Assembly: GCF_001522545.3 (NCBI RefSeq)
Contig: NC_031768.1
Location: 2,794,938-2,858,937 of the forward strand
Reading direction: 5' to 3'
Length of the DNA: 64,000 nucleotides
From: Parus major
Taxonomy: Eukaryota; Chordata; Aves; Passeriformes; Paridae
The notes beneath the pieces were generated by a model. That model was not told the DNA's origin. It did no database searches and worked only from the letters and a program-made list of their open reading frames with translations. Of this stretch, positions 26,103 through 35,944 are shown piece by piece (position 1 is the first letter of the stretch; each line of letters begins with the position of its first letter). The translations under genes and the position numbers were made by a program.

Positions 26103-26605
26103 TCAGGTGAAGACCCAGCCCTGAGCCCAGCCCAGGGAGCAGCTGGAGCTGCTGGAGAGAGCCCAGAGGAGGCTCCAGGATGAGCAGAGGGATGGAGCAG
26201 CTCTGCTGGCAGGAAAGGCTGGCCCAGCTGCCATTGTTCAGCCTGGCCAGGAGAAGCTTTGGGCTGAGCTCAGGGTGGCCTTGCAGGGCCTGAAGGAGCC
26301 CCAGGAAAGCTGGAGAGAGACAATTGCCNNNNNNNNNNNNNNNNNNNNNNNNNNNNNNNNNNNNNNNNNNNNNNNNNNNNNNNNNNNNNNNNNNNNNNNN
26401 NNNNNNNNNNNNNNNNNNNNNNNNNNNNNNNNNNNNNNNNNNNNNNNNNNNNNNNNNNNNNNNNNNNNNNNNNNNNNNNNNNNNNNNNNNNNNNNNNNNN
26501 NNNNNNNNAGCTCCTGGGACAGTGGGAGGTGTCCCTGTCCATGGGAGGGTACAAATGAGATGATCTTCAAGGTTTCTTCCAACCCAAACATTCCATGATT
26601 CTATG
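26103..26605 (+). mobile_element. CR1 LINE, plus strand, interrupted by an N gap
   Basis: The 203 bases at 26,126-26,328 read as an exact reverse complement of 45,845-46,047. They carry the CR1 block with 'atggagcagctctgctgg' and 'tgttcagcctggccagg'. After the gap, the 3' tail (26,509-26,605, 'cttccaacccaaacattcc') clearly differs from the tail of the 45.6 kb copy. A young interior with older, different ends is unusual for a single insertion. Confidence 0.88.
26329..26508. other. Assembly gap (180 N)
   Basis: N run in the CR1 copy. It begins immediately after 'gacaattgcc', within a few bases of the point where the gap in the inverted copy at 45.8 kb begins, so the same repeat position defeated assembly twice. 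Confidence 0.99.
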
Positions 26606-27137
26606 GCACTGTCACAGTATAGGGGACACCAATTTCATTGATGACAATAGACCAGAGATTTTCTTTGCAGCGTTATTTGAAAGAAATTATGGCTTTTGTG
26701 TAGCAATCTCACTGCTCTGCTCTTTAAAGAAATTCCTTCCACAAGAAAGGTTTATTGATGGGAAACCAGACCTGAAACTTCACAGATGCAGAAATACTTT
26801 GGGAATTACAGGGCATTTGGGGTCACAGTCGCTGCTGCAGCCAAGGTCTGCTGGGGCTGGGGTTTCCAGGAAGCCAATTAGGAAGGATTTTTGTCTGGTT
26901 GCAGCAGCCTGGGGATTGCTTTAACCTGAGCTCAGCTGGCTCTGCTTCCCCAGGGAGAGCATTCCCTGCTCTGGATAGTGCCAGCACACGTGTGCTGCCC
27001 ATCCTCCTTCTCACCTGGCTGTTCTCAGCTGGCTGCACAGGCTTGAAGAGGCTCAGGGAGGGAGAGAGAATGCATTTGATAGAACAAGGAATTTTCTGGC
27101 TCTTTTTGCCACAGATAATCAGAGTGATACCTGATGT
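26606..27137. other. Unique noncoding DNA, no gene seen
   Basis: Unique sequence between the CR1 copy and the retroelement cluster. No gene recognised. Confidence 0.5.
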
Positions 27138-27705
27138 GTGTCCTGGTTTTACCAAATCCTCCAAAATTGTTGGGATAAACCCCTCCAAGATCATCTCTTT
27201 AGAGTTAATGAGTCAGGCCTGACTTTACTATTGGCCAGGGTTTGTGTCTGGCATCCACACAGACATAGAAACAAAACTTTTAAATTTATCCATTCATAGC
27301 AAATAAAGAAGTGAATGCTCCTGCTTGTAAATAACTGTTGGTTTTGCAGGACCTGGTTTATGGTAGCAGGTGGGCCAAAGAGGAGGCTGCTGTGAGAAGC
27401 TGCTGGAAGCTTCTGCCATGACAATTCCTGATGGCCCTGAAGATGGACATGAGGCTGCCAAGGCTGGGCCAATAAAAGAGGCTAGTAATGCCTCTGTAAT
27501 AACATATTTAAGAAGAAAAACAAAAAGAAATGGGCACACAGAGTTTCTTCCTAGCCAGAGAAGAGGAGGAGGTGACAACATGTGAGGGAAACAACGTGGA
27601 GACACCAGGGTCAGGGAAGAAGGAGGGGCAGGAGGTGCTCCTGGTGCCGTAGCCAAGATTCCTCTACAGGCTGTGGTGATGACCACAGTGAAGCAGCTGT
27701 GCCCC
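27138..27705 (+). mobile_element. ERVL-type LTR, 5' half
   Basis: It begins with 'tgtcctggttttacc' and contains, in order, landmarks that I associate with avian ERVL LTRs: 'tgttgggataaacccctcc', 'gagttaatgagtcagg', 'gcttgtaaataactg', 'gggccaaagaggaggctgc', 'taacatatttaagaag' and 'ggaggtgctcctggtgcc'. After about 27,705 the similarity to that pattern stops. The matching 3' end of such an LTR appears at 36,827-36,991, suggesting that later insertions split one LTR. The family assignment is from memory of the repeat and was not searched. Confidence 0.65.
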
Positions 27706-28229
27706 TGCAGCTTTGCCTCTCATCCTCCTATGATTGTAAGAGTCAAGGCCTGGGGAACAACCTATCCTACATGGACTGACAACAACACAAATTGAAAACG
27801 ACTGCTTGAATTGTCCTCAACAACCATGAATTTAATGCCATGTCTTATAATCTTCCCCACATGTGTTACGAAAGATTGTGGCAGGGGCCTCAGGGGAGAC
27901 AAAGAGTTCCATTGTCCCACCCCAAAGCCCTTGAGAAGGGTGGCCCAGGTGTTCTGATTGTGTTTGAGTCCCTGGGGGGTTCTCCCTTGGTGTGTTTCTA
28001 CTGGTCCCTGACCCTGAACTCCACCCTCAAAGGTGGGGACCCTTGAGAGTTCTGTCCCTCAAAAACCCCTGCTGTGCCTCTGGTCAGAGCTCTCTGTTCT
28101 GGACCTGACTTTGTTCCCATGCTGAATAAATGGTTTCATGAACGGGGGCCCGTCTCGTTGGTGTTTGATGCTGGTCCCCAAAACCCTGCTGCTTCCCTGG
28201 ACGAGATCCTGAGGTTGCTGACTGCAACA
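27706..28229 (+). mobile_element. Second LTR-like segment with polyA signal
   Basis: A GC-richer segment containing AATAAA at 28,125-28,130. It ends plausibly at 'gactgcaaca' (28,220-28,229), and a TG start could be at 27,841 or 27,862. Just after the polyA signal, 'gggggcccgtctcg' (28,144-28,157) loosely resembles a proline-tRNA primer-binding site, which would instead put the LTR end near 28,138. The ends and the class are unresolved. Confidence 0.4.
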
Positions 28230-28412
28230 TAAGATGAAACAACAGCAGGTGCTTCTTATCCATTTCAATAACTTATATCTTTTGAAGAAACTGTACACCT
28301 TAGGAAAACCATGTGTATCACAGCATCCCCGTGACCCCTCTGGGATTGTTCCAGCAGCTCCACATCCTGACATTGACCCCAGTGCTCAATGCAGCTCTGT
28401 AGATGAGGGCTG

Positions 28413-28490
28413 ATGGAATCATGGAATCGTTTAGGCTGGAAAAGCCCTTGGAGATCTATCCCAACTATTCCCGCCACTGTCAGGGTCATA
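28413..28490 (-). mobile_element. CR1 LINE 3' tail, minus strand
   Basis: 'gaatcatggaatcgtttagg', then 'ctggaaaagcccttggagatc', the inverted tail and first bases of a CR1 of the 'cgtttaggttggaaaag' type. Only about 80 bp remain. Confidence 0.75.
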
Positions 28491-28564
28491 CCTGATGCAG
28501 CTCTCCCAAAATCCACATGGATTTGAAATTCTTCCAGGAATGGGGACTCTGAAGAACACTGTTG

Positions 28565-28913
28565 TTCTTCTATGTATCTTCTACATTCTACATATTATTA
28601 TTCCTCTTCTCCTATGGATTTTAAAATTCTTATTCCTCTTCTTCTATGGATTATAATACTATTATTACAATTACCTATCTTCTTCTATAGGTTTTTAAAT
28701 TCTTATTTGCCTTCTTTTATGGATTTTCAAATTCTGATTCCTATTCCTCTTCTTCCATGAAGTACTAAATTAATATTCCTATCACTCTTATTCTTCTATG
28801 TATCTTTAAATTATTCTTCTTCCTCTTGTTTTCATTCTCTTTGTCATCATCTTCACTTTCTTCATCTCTGTCTCTTCCGTTGTCTTTGTTGTCTGCTTTG
28901 TCTCCATCTGTGG
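28565..28913 (-). repeat. Purine-rich low-complexity tract (minus strand), with an acidic open frame at its right end
   Basis: The plus strand is pyrimidine-rich, with recurring 'cttcttctatggatttt' words. On the minus strand, 28,908 down to a TAG at 28,765 is an open frame of about 48 codons dominated by Asp, Lys, Glu, Asn and Arg. This composition matches the C-terminal part of the open frame at 35,942-36,850 on the other side of the intervening ERV. It is either the continuation of that frame or an independent expansion of GAY/AAR triplets. Confidence 0.6.
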
Positions 28914-29274
28914 CACAATATTAGGAATGGTGAAAGTGGTGACACAGACTCTCTGGCCTGGTTGCATAAGAGAATAACTTTTATTCTTCCAGATTTTCTT
29001 TTACAGCCAGTTCTGAGAAGGTGAACCTCTCACTGGTCATTAAACCAACACATCACCATCACTGGTCAGCTAGGAACAACACCCCTTGACTGTTTCTTAC
29101 AAGTAAACAACAAGACAACAAACAACAGCTGCAAAAGTTGTTTTCCTTCTCTAAGGATTGTTTGGATTCCTCCTTATGATTTCTCAGGCCAGAATGAGAA
29201 AGTTGTGTGACTTAGCTCCACACAGACTCAAGCTAATGCCTGCAGCCTAAAAAACTCTTATTTGACCATTGTCA
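28914..29274 (-). mobile_element. Left LTR (3' LTR) of the minus-strand ERV
   Basis: Direct repeat of 35,595-35,944, about four bases in five identical by eye, with small indels. Read on the minus strand it begins TGACAATGG and ends near CCTAATATTGTG. AATAAA in this sense lies at 28,980-28,985. A purine-rich tract precedes the start, as a polypurine tract should before a 3' LTR. The TATA motif present in the partner has decayed here to TGTAAAAG. Confidence 0.85.
28980..28985 (-). promoter_or_regulatory. Polyadenylation signal of the left LTR
   Basis: AATAAA on the minus strand. The corresponding site in the right LTR (near 35,658-35,664) has mutated to AACAGA. Confidence 0.75.
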
Positions 29275-29690
29275 GTTCCCAAATCTCACCCTTTTTGTTT
29301 TTAAATTGGAAGGCAATTAAGGAAAGAGAAACACAGAGCCAGAGGTCCCTTCAGTAACCTGTTGATTATCAGATGAGACCTTGATTGGACACTGACTTAG
29401 AATGGTCAGGGAGATTCTCTGGCACATGCTATCGAATCCTTCATGCATTACCATCAAGTCCTGTTGTTCATTCTTGCAAGGAGTCAGTTAAACCTGGTAA
29501 ATTGGAGTGACTCCAAATATGCAGGATATGGGTTCACTTGGGCCTGGATTATGCATTACAAAGATTTCAACAACAGTAATAAATTTCCATTATCAACTTC
29601 TTTCAGAAGTGAATAGTCCAAACGTTTGGATTATGTCTGCTATATAAGCAAATTCAATGACCCAATTCAGGTGTACCTAAAGAAATTGTG
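29275..29690 (-). mobile_element. 3'-terminal internal remnant of the minus-strand ERV with polypurine tract
   Basis: On the minus strand, a purine-rich run at 29,284-29,305 (A-rich, then AAAGGGTGAGA) abuts the left LTR and fits a polypurine tract. The rest, to about 29,690, has frequent stops and no recognisable env. Its right edge, against the plus-strand pol remnant, is approximate. Confidence 0.55.
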
Positions 29691-29833
29691 AAATACCATG
29701 GCAACAGCCCTCAATTCAACTAACTGGGCCAAGCTTGGTTCGTGGCCTTCTAGCACTTGCCAGTCAGATTCATCCTTTCAGGTAATAGCATTTTCTCTGA
29801 TTTTTCTCAGTTTTTCTCAGCCGCCAGTAGAAG

Positions 29834-31560
29834 ATGGTGGTCCTTGCACTGACCCCAGAGGCAAGGAATGCCTTAGAAAAGGCAGGAAAAGCACTATCTG
29901 AGAGACAAGCACCTCAGTGTAAACCAGATCCACCATTCAAATTCATTGTGTTGGGGAAGTTGCCACACCTCCATGGGCTGTTGTTTCAATGGGACCAGAA
30001 CCAGAGGGACCCTTTATTAATCATAGAGTGGGTCTTCCTCAGTCACCAGCAATCCAAAAGTATTACAGAGCCACAGGAATTGGTCACTCAGCTGGTCAGG
30101 AAAGCCAGGGCGAGGCTTTGGGAACTGGCTGGATGTGATTTCTCATGCATTCACTTACTGATCAACCTCTGAAGATGAAACATTTCCAGAGAGGCTGACA
30201 GAAGAGATGTTTGAGCAGTTGTTATGGGTGAATGATACACTCCAGATTGCTCTAGATGGTTATATGGGACAGACTTCAGTCCACGCCCCTGCTCACAAAT
30301 TGTTTAATTCCAAATTCTGTTTAATTCAGAAAGAGAAAAGGAGCAGGAGACCACTCAATGCCCTGTTTTCACTGATGCCTCTGGAGGATCCCACAAGTCA
30401 GTGATGACTTAGAAAGATCCTCAAAGTCAGCAGGAGGAGACAGATGTTGAAGATGTTGAGGGTTCTCCTCAAATAGATGAGCTGGCCGCTGTTGTTAGGG
30501 CCTTTGAGAGGTTTCCTGAACCATTTAATTTGGTCATGGATTCAGCGTACCTTGCAGGGGTGGTAGCTAGAGCAGAAAATGTTTGAAGGAGATCTCAAAT
30601 CAGCATCTCTTTGAGTTGCTTTTGGAATTAATCTATGACGTCTCCCATGGAGAGCAACCCTTTTTTGTAAGGCACGTGAGCTCACGTATTGATTTGTCTG
30701 GTCCGGCAGCCAAAGGGAATTGAAGAGTGGATTCCCTCGCTGCCCACGATGAGATGGCAAGGCTTCCTGATCTCTTCCACCAGGCAGAGCTGAGCCATCA
30801 AAAATACCATCAGAATGTACCCGGCCTGATCCATCAATTCCATCTGAGGTGGGATCAGGCCCAGGAAATTGTGGCCACATGTCCTAATTGTCAGAAAACA
30901 GCCGTGCCATCACTGGGCTTCAGGGAGAATCCCTGAGGGCTGGAAAGCTGTGAAGTGTGGCAGACCGATGTTACTCATGTCTCCAAATTCGGTAGAATTA
31001 AAGTATCTGCATGTCTCCATAGACATCTTTTCGGGGGTACTCTATGCCTCTGCCTGTACAGGAGAAACAGCAGAGCATGCAATGAAACACCTTCTGCAGG
31101 CTTTTGCTGTATTGGGAATCCCCAGAGAGATTAAAACAGATAATGGCCCTGCATATAATTCCAAGGCCTTCAATGAATTCCTGCAGGGATGGAGAGTTGA
31201 ACACAAAACTGGCATCCTGCACTCCCCCACAGGTCAGGCCGTGATTGAGTGTGCCCAATGGATCTTCAAACTAGTCCTGAGTAGGCAAAAAGACAATAAA
31301 GAGTTTAAAACACCTCCCAAAAGACTATGCATGGCTCTTTTCACTATTAACTTTTTAAATTGCTCCTTTGAAAATATGAGTCTTCCAGTGGTCTGTCACT
31401 TTTCCAGCAATGACAAGCTCAGGGAACATCCACCTGTGTTAATCTGGGACCCTGAAAACCGTGAGATCCATCTAAGTTCGTGACATGGGGGCGTGGATAC
31501 GCCTGTGTATCCACACCCCCAAGGACTAAGGTGGAAGCACCAAAGGAGGAAGGAAAGAGA
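29834..31560 (+). pseudogene. Broken pol of a class II (ERVK-like) endogenous retrovirus: RT connection, RNase H, integrase
   Basis: The order of domains is typical. 29,834-30,172 carries the end of reverse transcriptase (LTPEARNALEKAG, FIVLGKLPHLHGLLFQWD, LVRKARARLWELAGCDF). RNase H follows, with its acidic residues in one frame: TDASG (Asp codon 30,374), ELAAV (Glu 30,479) and MDSAY (Asp 30,539). Integrase has an HX3H and CX2C zinc site (His codons near 30,796 and 30,808; Cys near 30,880-30,891). The first catalytic Asp is at 30,967, the second in TDNGPAY at 31,139, and the Glu at 31,247, giving DX35E. The C-terminal 'tgggggcgtggatacgcc' region follows at about 31,485. Several frameshifts and stops (for example a TGA at 30,934, and a frame change between 30,967 and 31,010) break it. 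Protease, the RT fingers and palm, and gag are absent upstream, so the copy is 5'-truncated and cannot make an active polyprotein. Confidence 0.92.
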
Positions 31561-31649
31561 CCCCGATTCTCCCTTCTACCCCAATTCCCCAATGTTAAGT
31601 TTTTTTGTAAATGAGTTTTAAGCCCGAATTTCCTTTCCTTTCATTTAGA

Positions 31650-31862
31650 CCACCCCTGACAGAGAACATGTTATGGGGACTGTTGGGGAGGCTTTCTTCT
31701 ATTTTGAAATCCATTCTTTGTGTTGTTTTTATAATTTTTCTCATTCTGATTATGTTCTCTATTTTAAAAAGATGTTGTTTGTCTGCTGCAATCCAGATAG
31801 CATCCTCCTTCCCCGAAATTAATGTTGTTGAAACCCCTGGTTCCCAACTTCCTCCCCAATAG
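31650..31862 (+). pseudogene. Env transmembrane-tail remnant of the plus-strand ERV
   Basis: An open stretch with a 20-odd-residue hydrophobic segment (around CVVFIIFLILIMFSI), followed by Lys-Arg-Cys-Cys and a short tail, lies between the end of pol and the polypurine tract. Position and pattern fit the membrane anchor and cytoplasmic tail of a retroviral Env. The surface subunit and the TM ectodomain are missing; pol is followed almost directly by the anchor, so an internal deletion removed most of env. Confidence 0.6.
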
Positions 31863-31911
31863 TTTTATGATTTGTACCCCAATTCAGAACACCACCCCGA
31901 CCCTTCTTTTT

Positions 31912-31927
31912 GAAAAAAAAGGGGAAG
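31912..31927 (+). other. Polypurine tract of the plus-strand ERV
   Basis: Run of A followed by GGGGAAG immediately 5' of the LTR start TGTTGCAGC at 31,929. This is the expected plus-strand primer position and supports the LTR boundary and orientation. Confidence 0.8.
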
Positions 31928-31928
31928 A

Positions 31929-32462
31929 TGTTGCAGCAGGTGTATATTTTAATAGTTTGTTAATTTATGGTTGTACTGTAAATGGTTTGTTCCTATGTTT
32001 GTATGTTCCCCCAGAGTTGGTTTGCCCCTAAATTATATCCTCCCCTAGGCTGCCTATCATTGTGACTCAACCCCTTATTCCCAAACCTTCCCCGCCTGTC
32101 ACTGCAGCCCTGCCCCTTCTTCCAGACCCTTCCCTGTCAATCCCCAGTTGGGCCAATCCCTGACTGTACCACCCCTTTGGAAATCCCCTAACCCTCGATG
32201 CCTCATTGGCCCCTGTGACCTGTTCTCTCCTCCCTCTTTTCCTTATTAGTTCCTTTATGGTAAATCCTGCCTCATGCTGCTCCCCTGTTGGTCCCTGGTT
32301 GGTTAAAAATTTGTACTCACCTCCTAAACCCTCCCTGTGTTTAATCCCGAGCATGGGGATGCTCAAGGTGCTTTGTCCGTGACCCCTTCAGAGAATAAAC
32401 CTATTCCTGTAACCCATACAGAGATTCTTCTCCTTGTTCTTTGTCTTTTCCTTGTGCTGACA
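31929..32462 (+). mobile_element. 3' LTR of the plus-strand class II ERV
   Basis: About 534 bp from TGTTGCAGCAGG to TTGTGCTGACA, with TG...CA ends, a polypurine tract directly upstream and AATAAA at 32,394-32,399. C-rich U3/R sequence ('ccccttcttccagaccc') gives a base composition unlike its AT-rich neighbours. No second copy of this LTR was found in the window, so the 5' LTR is lost. Confidence 0.82.
32394..32399 (+). promoter_or_regulatory. Polyadenylation signal of the plus-strand ERV LTR
   Basis: AATAAA about 65 bp before the LTR end, the usual placement for the R/U5 boundary. Confidence 0.75.
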
Positions 32463-34684
32463 ACTATAATGTGATATACAGCAGCAGCTACTTTATTCAG
32501 GAGCTGTTCCCACACTTGGTGTGGTACCTTGGTGCTGGTGGAGCTAGCCTGGGACTCTGGCACCATGTCACTTATGCTTATTTCCCTTTGCTGGAAGTGT
32601 GGTGAAAATGCCAGTGAGCTGCATGGGCTTTGTAGCTTCTATGTTTTAGAGAGACCCATTGCAGGATGTGCAGGATAGGACCATTGCTCACTCAATTGGC
32701 CAATGATACCTGTAGGATGAGAAACTGAATTGAAAGCAATAACATCAAAGGAGGAATTTGCTTGATGAATCTGATTCCGAAAGATCCACACGATTCCAAT
32801 TACTACAAAGTAAAACCATACCCCTTGGTAACCATAAAGCGTACCAAAAGCATGTGAGCTATTTATATGAGGTATGATTACACCTTCCTTTGAAAATCAT
32901 TAATTTTTGATTTAGAATTCAAATAAATGAAACTCAAGGGAAAGTCTATCAGCTGAAGACACTGATCTTTAGCATCACTAGAGATCTTCTTGAACCCTGA
33001 GACGCAGCAACTGAACAAAAGTTATTGAAGTGTATTGAAAGCTATTGGAAGTGTAGTACCATGATGCTGACACGTGCTTTTGTTGTCAAATCGTCTCTAT
33101 AATTTTCAGACATGATTGTCTCTTTTGCAGTCAGTTTTCTGTTGTTGATCTGGTCACAAAAGCTTCGTGATGTGTCCCTTGACACTCCCTGAAAGTGATG
33201 GGTGTCTAATGTGACTGCTTGAACCTGCTGATGATAAAATACAGGCATATCTTTGCCCGAGTAATTAATTAGGCTTTATTGTTAGTGAATTAGTATTTAG
33301 ATTTGATAATTCATTTTCCAAGTTATAATATAAATGTTGCATTGTTCTAATTTTTCTGTTGTCTATAAATTTGATCAGCCCAGAAACTGCAAACAGCTGA
33401 AGTGTTTCTTTCCAGTGAAAACCTGAATACTTTTATTGGGCTAGGGTGTCAGGTTCACTCCAAAGATTGATTTAGCTGCTACATGTACAAATCAAATTGC
33501 CCAGTCAAAGAACTTATGTGTAATTTTTGCTACAGAAATACTTGGGCCTGTTGGTAGTTCTTACCCAGAAGGAGCTGAGGCATGGCCAGTGCCTTGCCCT
33601 GGCCAGAAAATAATCTCTTACATGGATTTTAAAATTAAAACAAGATTTCCAAGACTCCTGGTAAAATCAAATGAGCCCCTAATAATTGATCTTCTTTGAA
33701 ATTCTGTCAGGATAAGGGTGTTTCTCAGAGAATATTTCTTGGAAATCTGGAAAATACTTTGCAAAGACTAGCATAAACAACTAGAAAACTAGGAAATCCT
33801 TGAATGACACACGTCATACGTAATTACAGACAAAGAGATAGGAAAGTATATGAGAGGCAGCAGCAGCAGGCGGGTATAAAACTGTAACTTGCCAACAATA
33901 CCATATAATACCAATAGATTGGCATTACGTAATCAATACCTTACATCCCAGAGAACTGAGATAACGCTTAAAAATTAGACCAATTAGTGTTATCTGTGAA
34001 AGTGCAACAAAGGTTGCTTGTTTAGAGAGATGTCCTAAGGAAAGGGGAGTGGGGCTGGGGCAGGTGAAGACAAACCGCTGTTCCCCTTGGCGGAGCTGCT
34101 CCTTGGAGCAGGGGAGCTGTGCCCAGACTCTGCCGCGCTGCGCAGGGGAAGGAGAGGGGGAGCCTGAACCAAGAAACCCGAGCTGCTGTCCCTCAACCCC
34201 CAGCTGGGGGAAGCCTCTGCCAGTGGTGCCACGGGGTAGAGAACTGAGCCTGGAGAAAAACTTGGGTCAGGCCACGTGGAGCTGCTGTGGTGTGGGGAGC
34301 ACAGACAGAGCCCAGCAGCTCCCAGAGTCAGCAGTGGATGTGGAAACCGTATGGACCCGTCACTGCTTCTCTCGACTCCTCCTGCCACAGCCTCTTGGGG
34401 CCATAGCATCTGCATCTCCCCCCAGGCCCCAAACACCCATGGAGGGGAACACAAAGAGAAAACACATCAACCAAACCCTAGGAATCACAGGGCACAATCC
34501 TTAAAACAGATGTAGGAAAAGCTAAAGGCATAAAACACTCAGGAGGTGAACTTTTCACCCTGAAACCCACGGGGTGGGACGATGGGGAAAACCCTCTGTT
34601 AGAGGGTGTTTTGTCTGACTTTCTCTCAGCTTAGGGACCACAGTGTTCCATAGAAAGCTGTATCAGTAGAGGTAGTCCATGTCT
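32463..34684 (-). mobile_element. Probable internal region of the minus-strand ERV, heavily decayed
   Basis: This lies between the nested plus-strand ERV and the gag-like segment. Short minus-strand frames (33,042-33,248; 34,035-34,454) have no motif that I recognise, and I could not identify pol or env on this strand. The interval 33,805-33,933 holds a cluster of palindromic promoter-like words (see findings). Assignment to the ERV rests only on lying between its LTRs; part of it could be another insertion. Confidence 0.4.
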
Positions 34685-35380
34685 TCAGAAGGCAGGATGG
34701 GCTGGTGGAGGAAAGCAGCGATGTGTGCAGACGGTACGGGCAGGATGACAAGCCCTGCCTGCTGCACCTTGAGTGCTGTCCCCACCGGCAGGGAGGGCGG
34801 CGATGGAGGCTGCACAGACCCTGCAGATGGAAGTGGAGGAGCTGGGGGGAGCAAATGAAACTTTTTGCAGCAAAGGCTCTCCACAGCCACTCGTGTTGCT
34901 GAGAATGGTGGCACAGGGAGTGGGGAACAAGGCGGATGTTTGATGTTTCCCCCCTGCTGTTGTTTTGATGGAGCCTTCATGAACCGTTCTGCAGGTGATG
35001 GATACCTTGGTGTTAACAAAATCCCAAGGGGAGGGATACTCAGGAGTGACGTAGTTTCCTGGTGGGAGATACTTTGTTCGCTCAAGTCCTGTGTCTCTCA
35101 GGGGTCTGGGCAGAACCGAGGGAATGCTATTTGGGTTGTCCCTGGTCCCGCCACCCTCCAGCCTTTGAGTGTGTATAGAAGAGGCCTCCCCAGTATCCAC
35201 TCTTGTGTTACTGTCCCCAGAAGGCCACCACAGCTGTACCACTTTAAAGCCTTCTGATACAGTGTGTCCCAAGTGGTGCAGTATGTCCAATTCAGAGAGG
35301 GGATGATTTGTTCCTCTGTGGAACTCTGGCTTCCCTTTGTAGAAAATTTTATCACTATGGCCTGCGAGTGCAATATGCAA
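34685..35380 (-). pseudogene. Gag-like remnant of the minus-strand ERV
   Basis: A 231-codon minus-strand open frame begins about 200 bp downstream of the right (5') LTR, where gag should begin. The region before it includes a good splice-donor-like AGGTAAGGAGT (35,510-35,520, minus sense). Its second half is rich in Pro and Ser, like the linker after a matrix domain, and a second minus-strand frame (34,663-35,085) overlaps it, suggesting a frameshift. I see no capsid major-homology region or CCHC zinc knuckle. The call rests on position and composition and could be wrong. Confidence 0.4.
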
Positions 35381-35577
35381 ACGCAGTGCCTTATCCTGGG
35401 AATATAAGCTCTAGATTTGTTGAGATTGCTGTTCCAGACCTGATCACTGGCAGGGTCCTCTACCTGGGGTCACTGAGACCCGGAGCTCTCCAGGAGCACA
35501 TGGGCAAAGACTCCTTACCTCTTAAACGAGGAGGAGGGAGACTCCAGTCTTTCTGCTTGTAGCTGCAATAAAAGTCA

Positions 35578-35588
35578 GGGGTTCACCA
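35578..35588 (-). other. Primer-binding-site-like sequence of the minus-strand ERV
   Basis: On the minus strand, TGGTGAACCCC lies seven bases inside the right LTR end. It resembles the tryptophan-tRNA site of avian alpharetroviruses with a one-base insertion. Its placement agrees with this being the 5' LTR. Confidence 0.5.
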
Positions 35589-35594
35589 GATATC

Positions 35595-35944
35595 ACGCAA
35601 TATTAGGAACAGGGAAAGCAACAACACAGACTCTGGGCCTGGTTGCACAAGAGAGCAACTTCTGTTCTTCCAGATCTCCTTTTATACAGTTCAGAGAAGG
35701 TAAACCTCTCATTAGTTATTAAACCAACACCACATCACCATCATTGGACAGCTAGGAACAGCGTCTCTTTACTGTTTCTTACAAATAAGCAAGGTAACAA
35801 AAAACACCTGCAAAGATTGTTTTCTTTCTCTGAGGATTGTTTGGAGTCCTCCTTACAATTTCTCAGGCTGGAATGAGAAACTTGTATGACTTAGGTTCAC
35901 ACAGGCTCAATGCCTGAGGCCTAAAAATCTTTTAACCATTGTCA
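35595..35944 (-). mobile_element. Right LTR (5' LTR) of the minus-strand ERV
   Basis: Partner of 28,914-29,274. In the minus sense it starts TGACAATGG and holds a TATAAAAGG box (35,678-35,686). The polyA signal site is mutated to AACAGA. A primer-binding-like site and a leader with a splice-donor word follow it. Its first three bases, TGA, form the stop codon of the acidic open frame that runs into it. Confidence 0.85.
35678..35686 (-). promoter_or_regulatory. TATA box of the right LTR
   Basis: TATAAAAGG on the minus strand, about 20 bp upstream of where the partner LTR has its AATAAA. The same position in the left LTR is no longer a TATA box. Confidence 0.65.

Noticed and set aside
26606..29833. 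Search for a 5' LTR of the plus-strand ERV (a copy of 31,929-32,462)
   Set aside because: No matching sequence found. The LTR-like pieces at 27.1-29.3 kb are of other types.
34049..34504. 151-codon plus-strand frame in the ERV interior
   Set aside because: GC-rich, both strands open, no retroviral or host motif.
32463..35594. Search for pol or a complete env on the minus strand of the outer ERV
   Set aside because: No RT, RNase H, integrase or Env motif could be read in any frame, so none is claimed.
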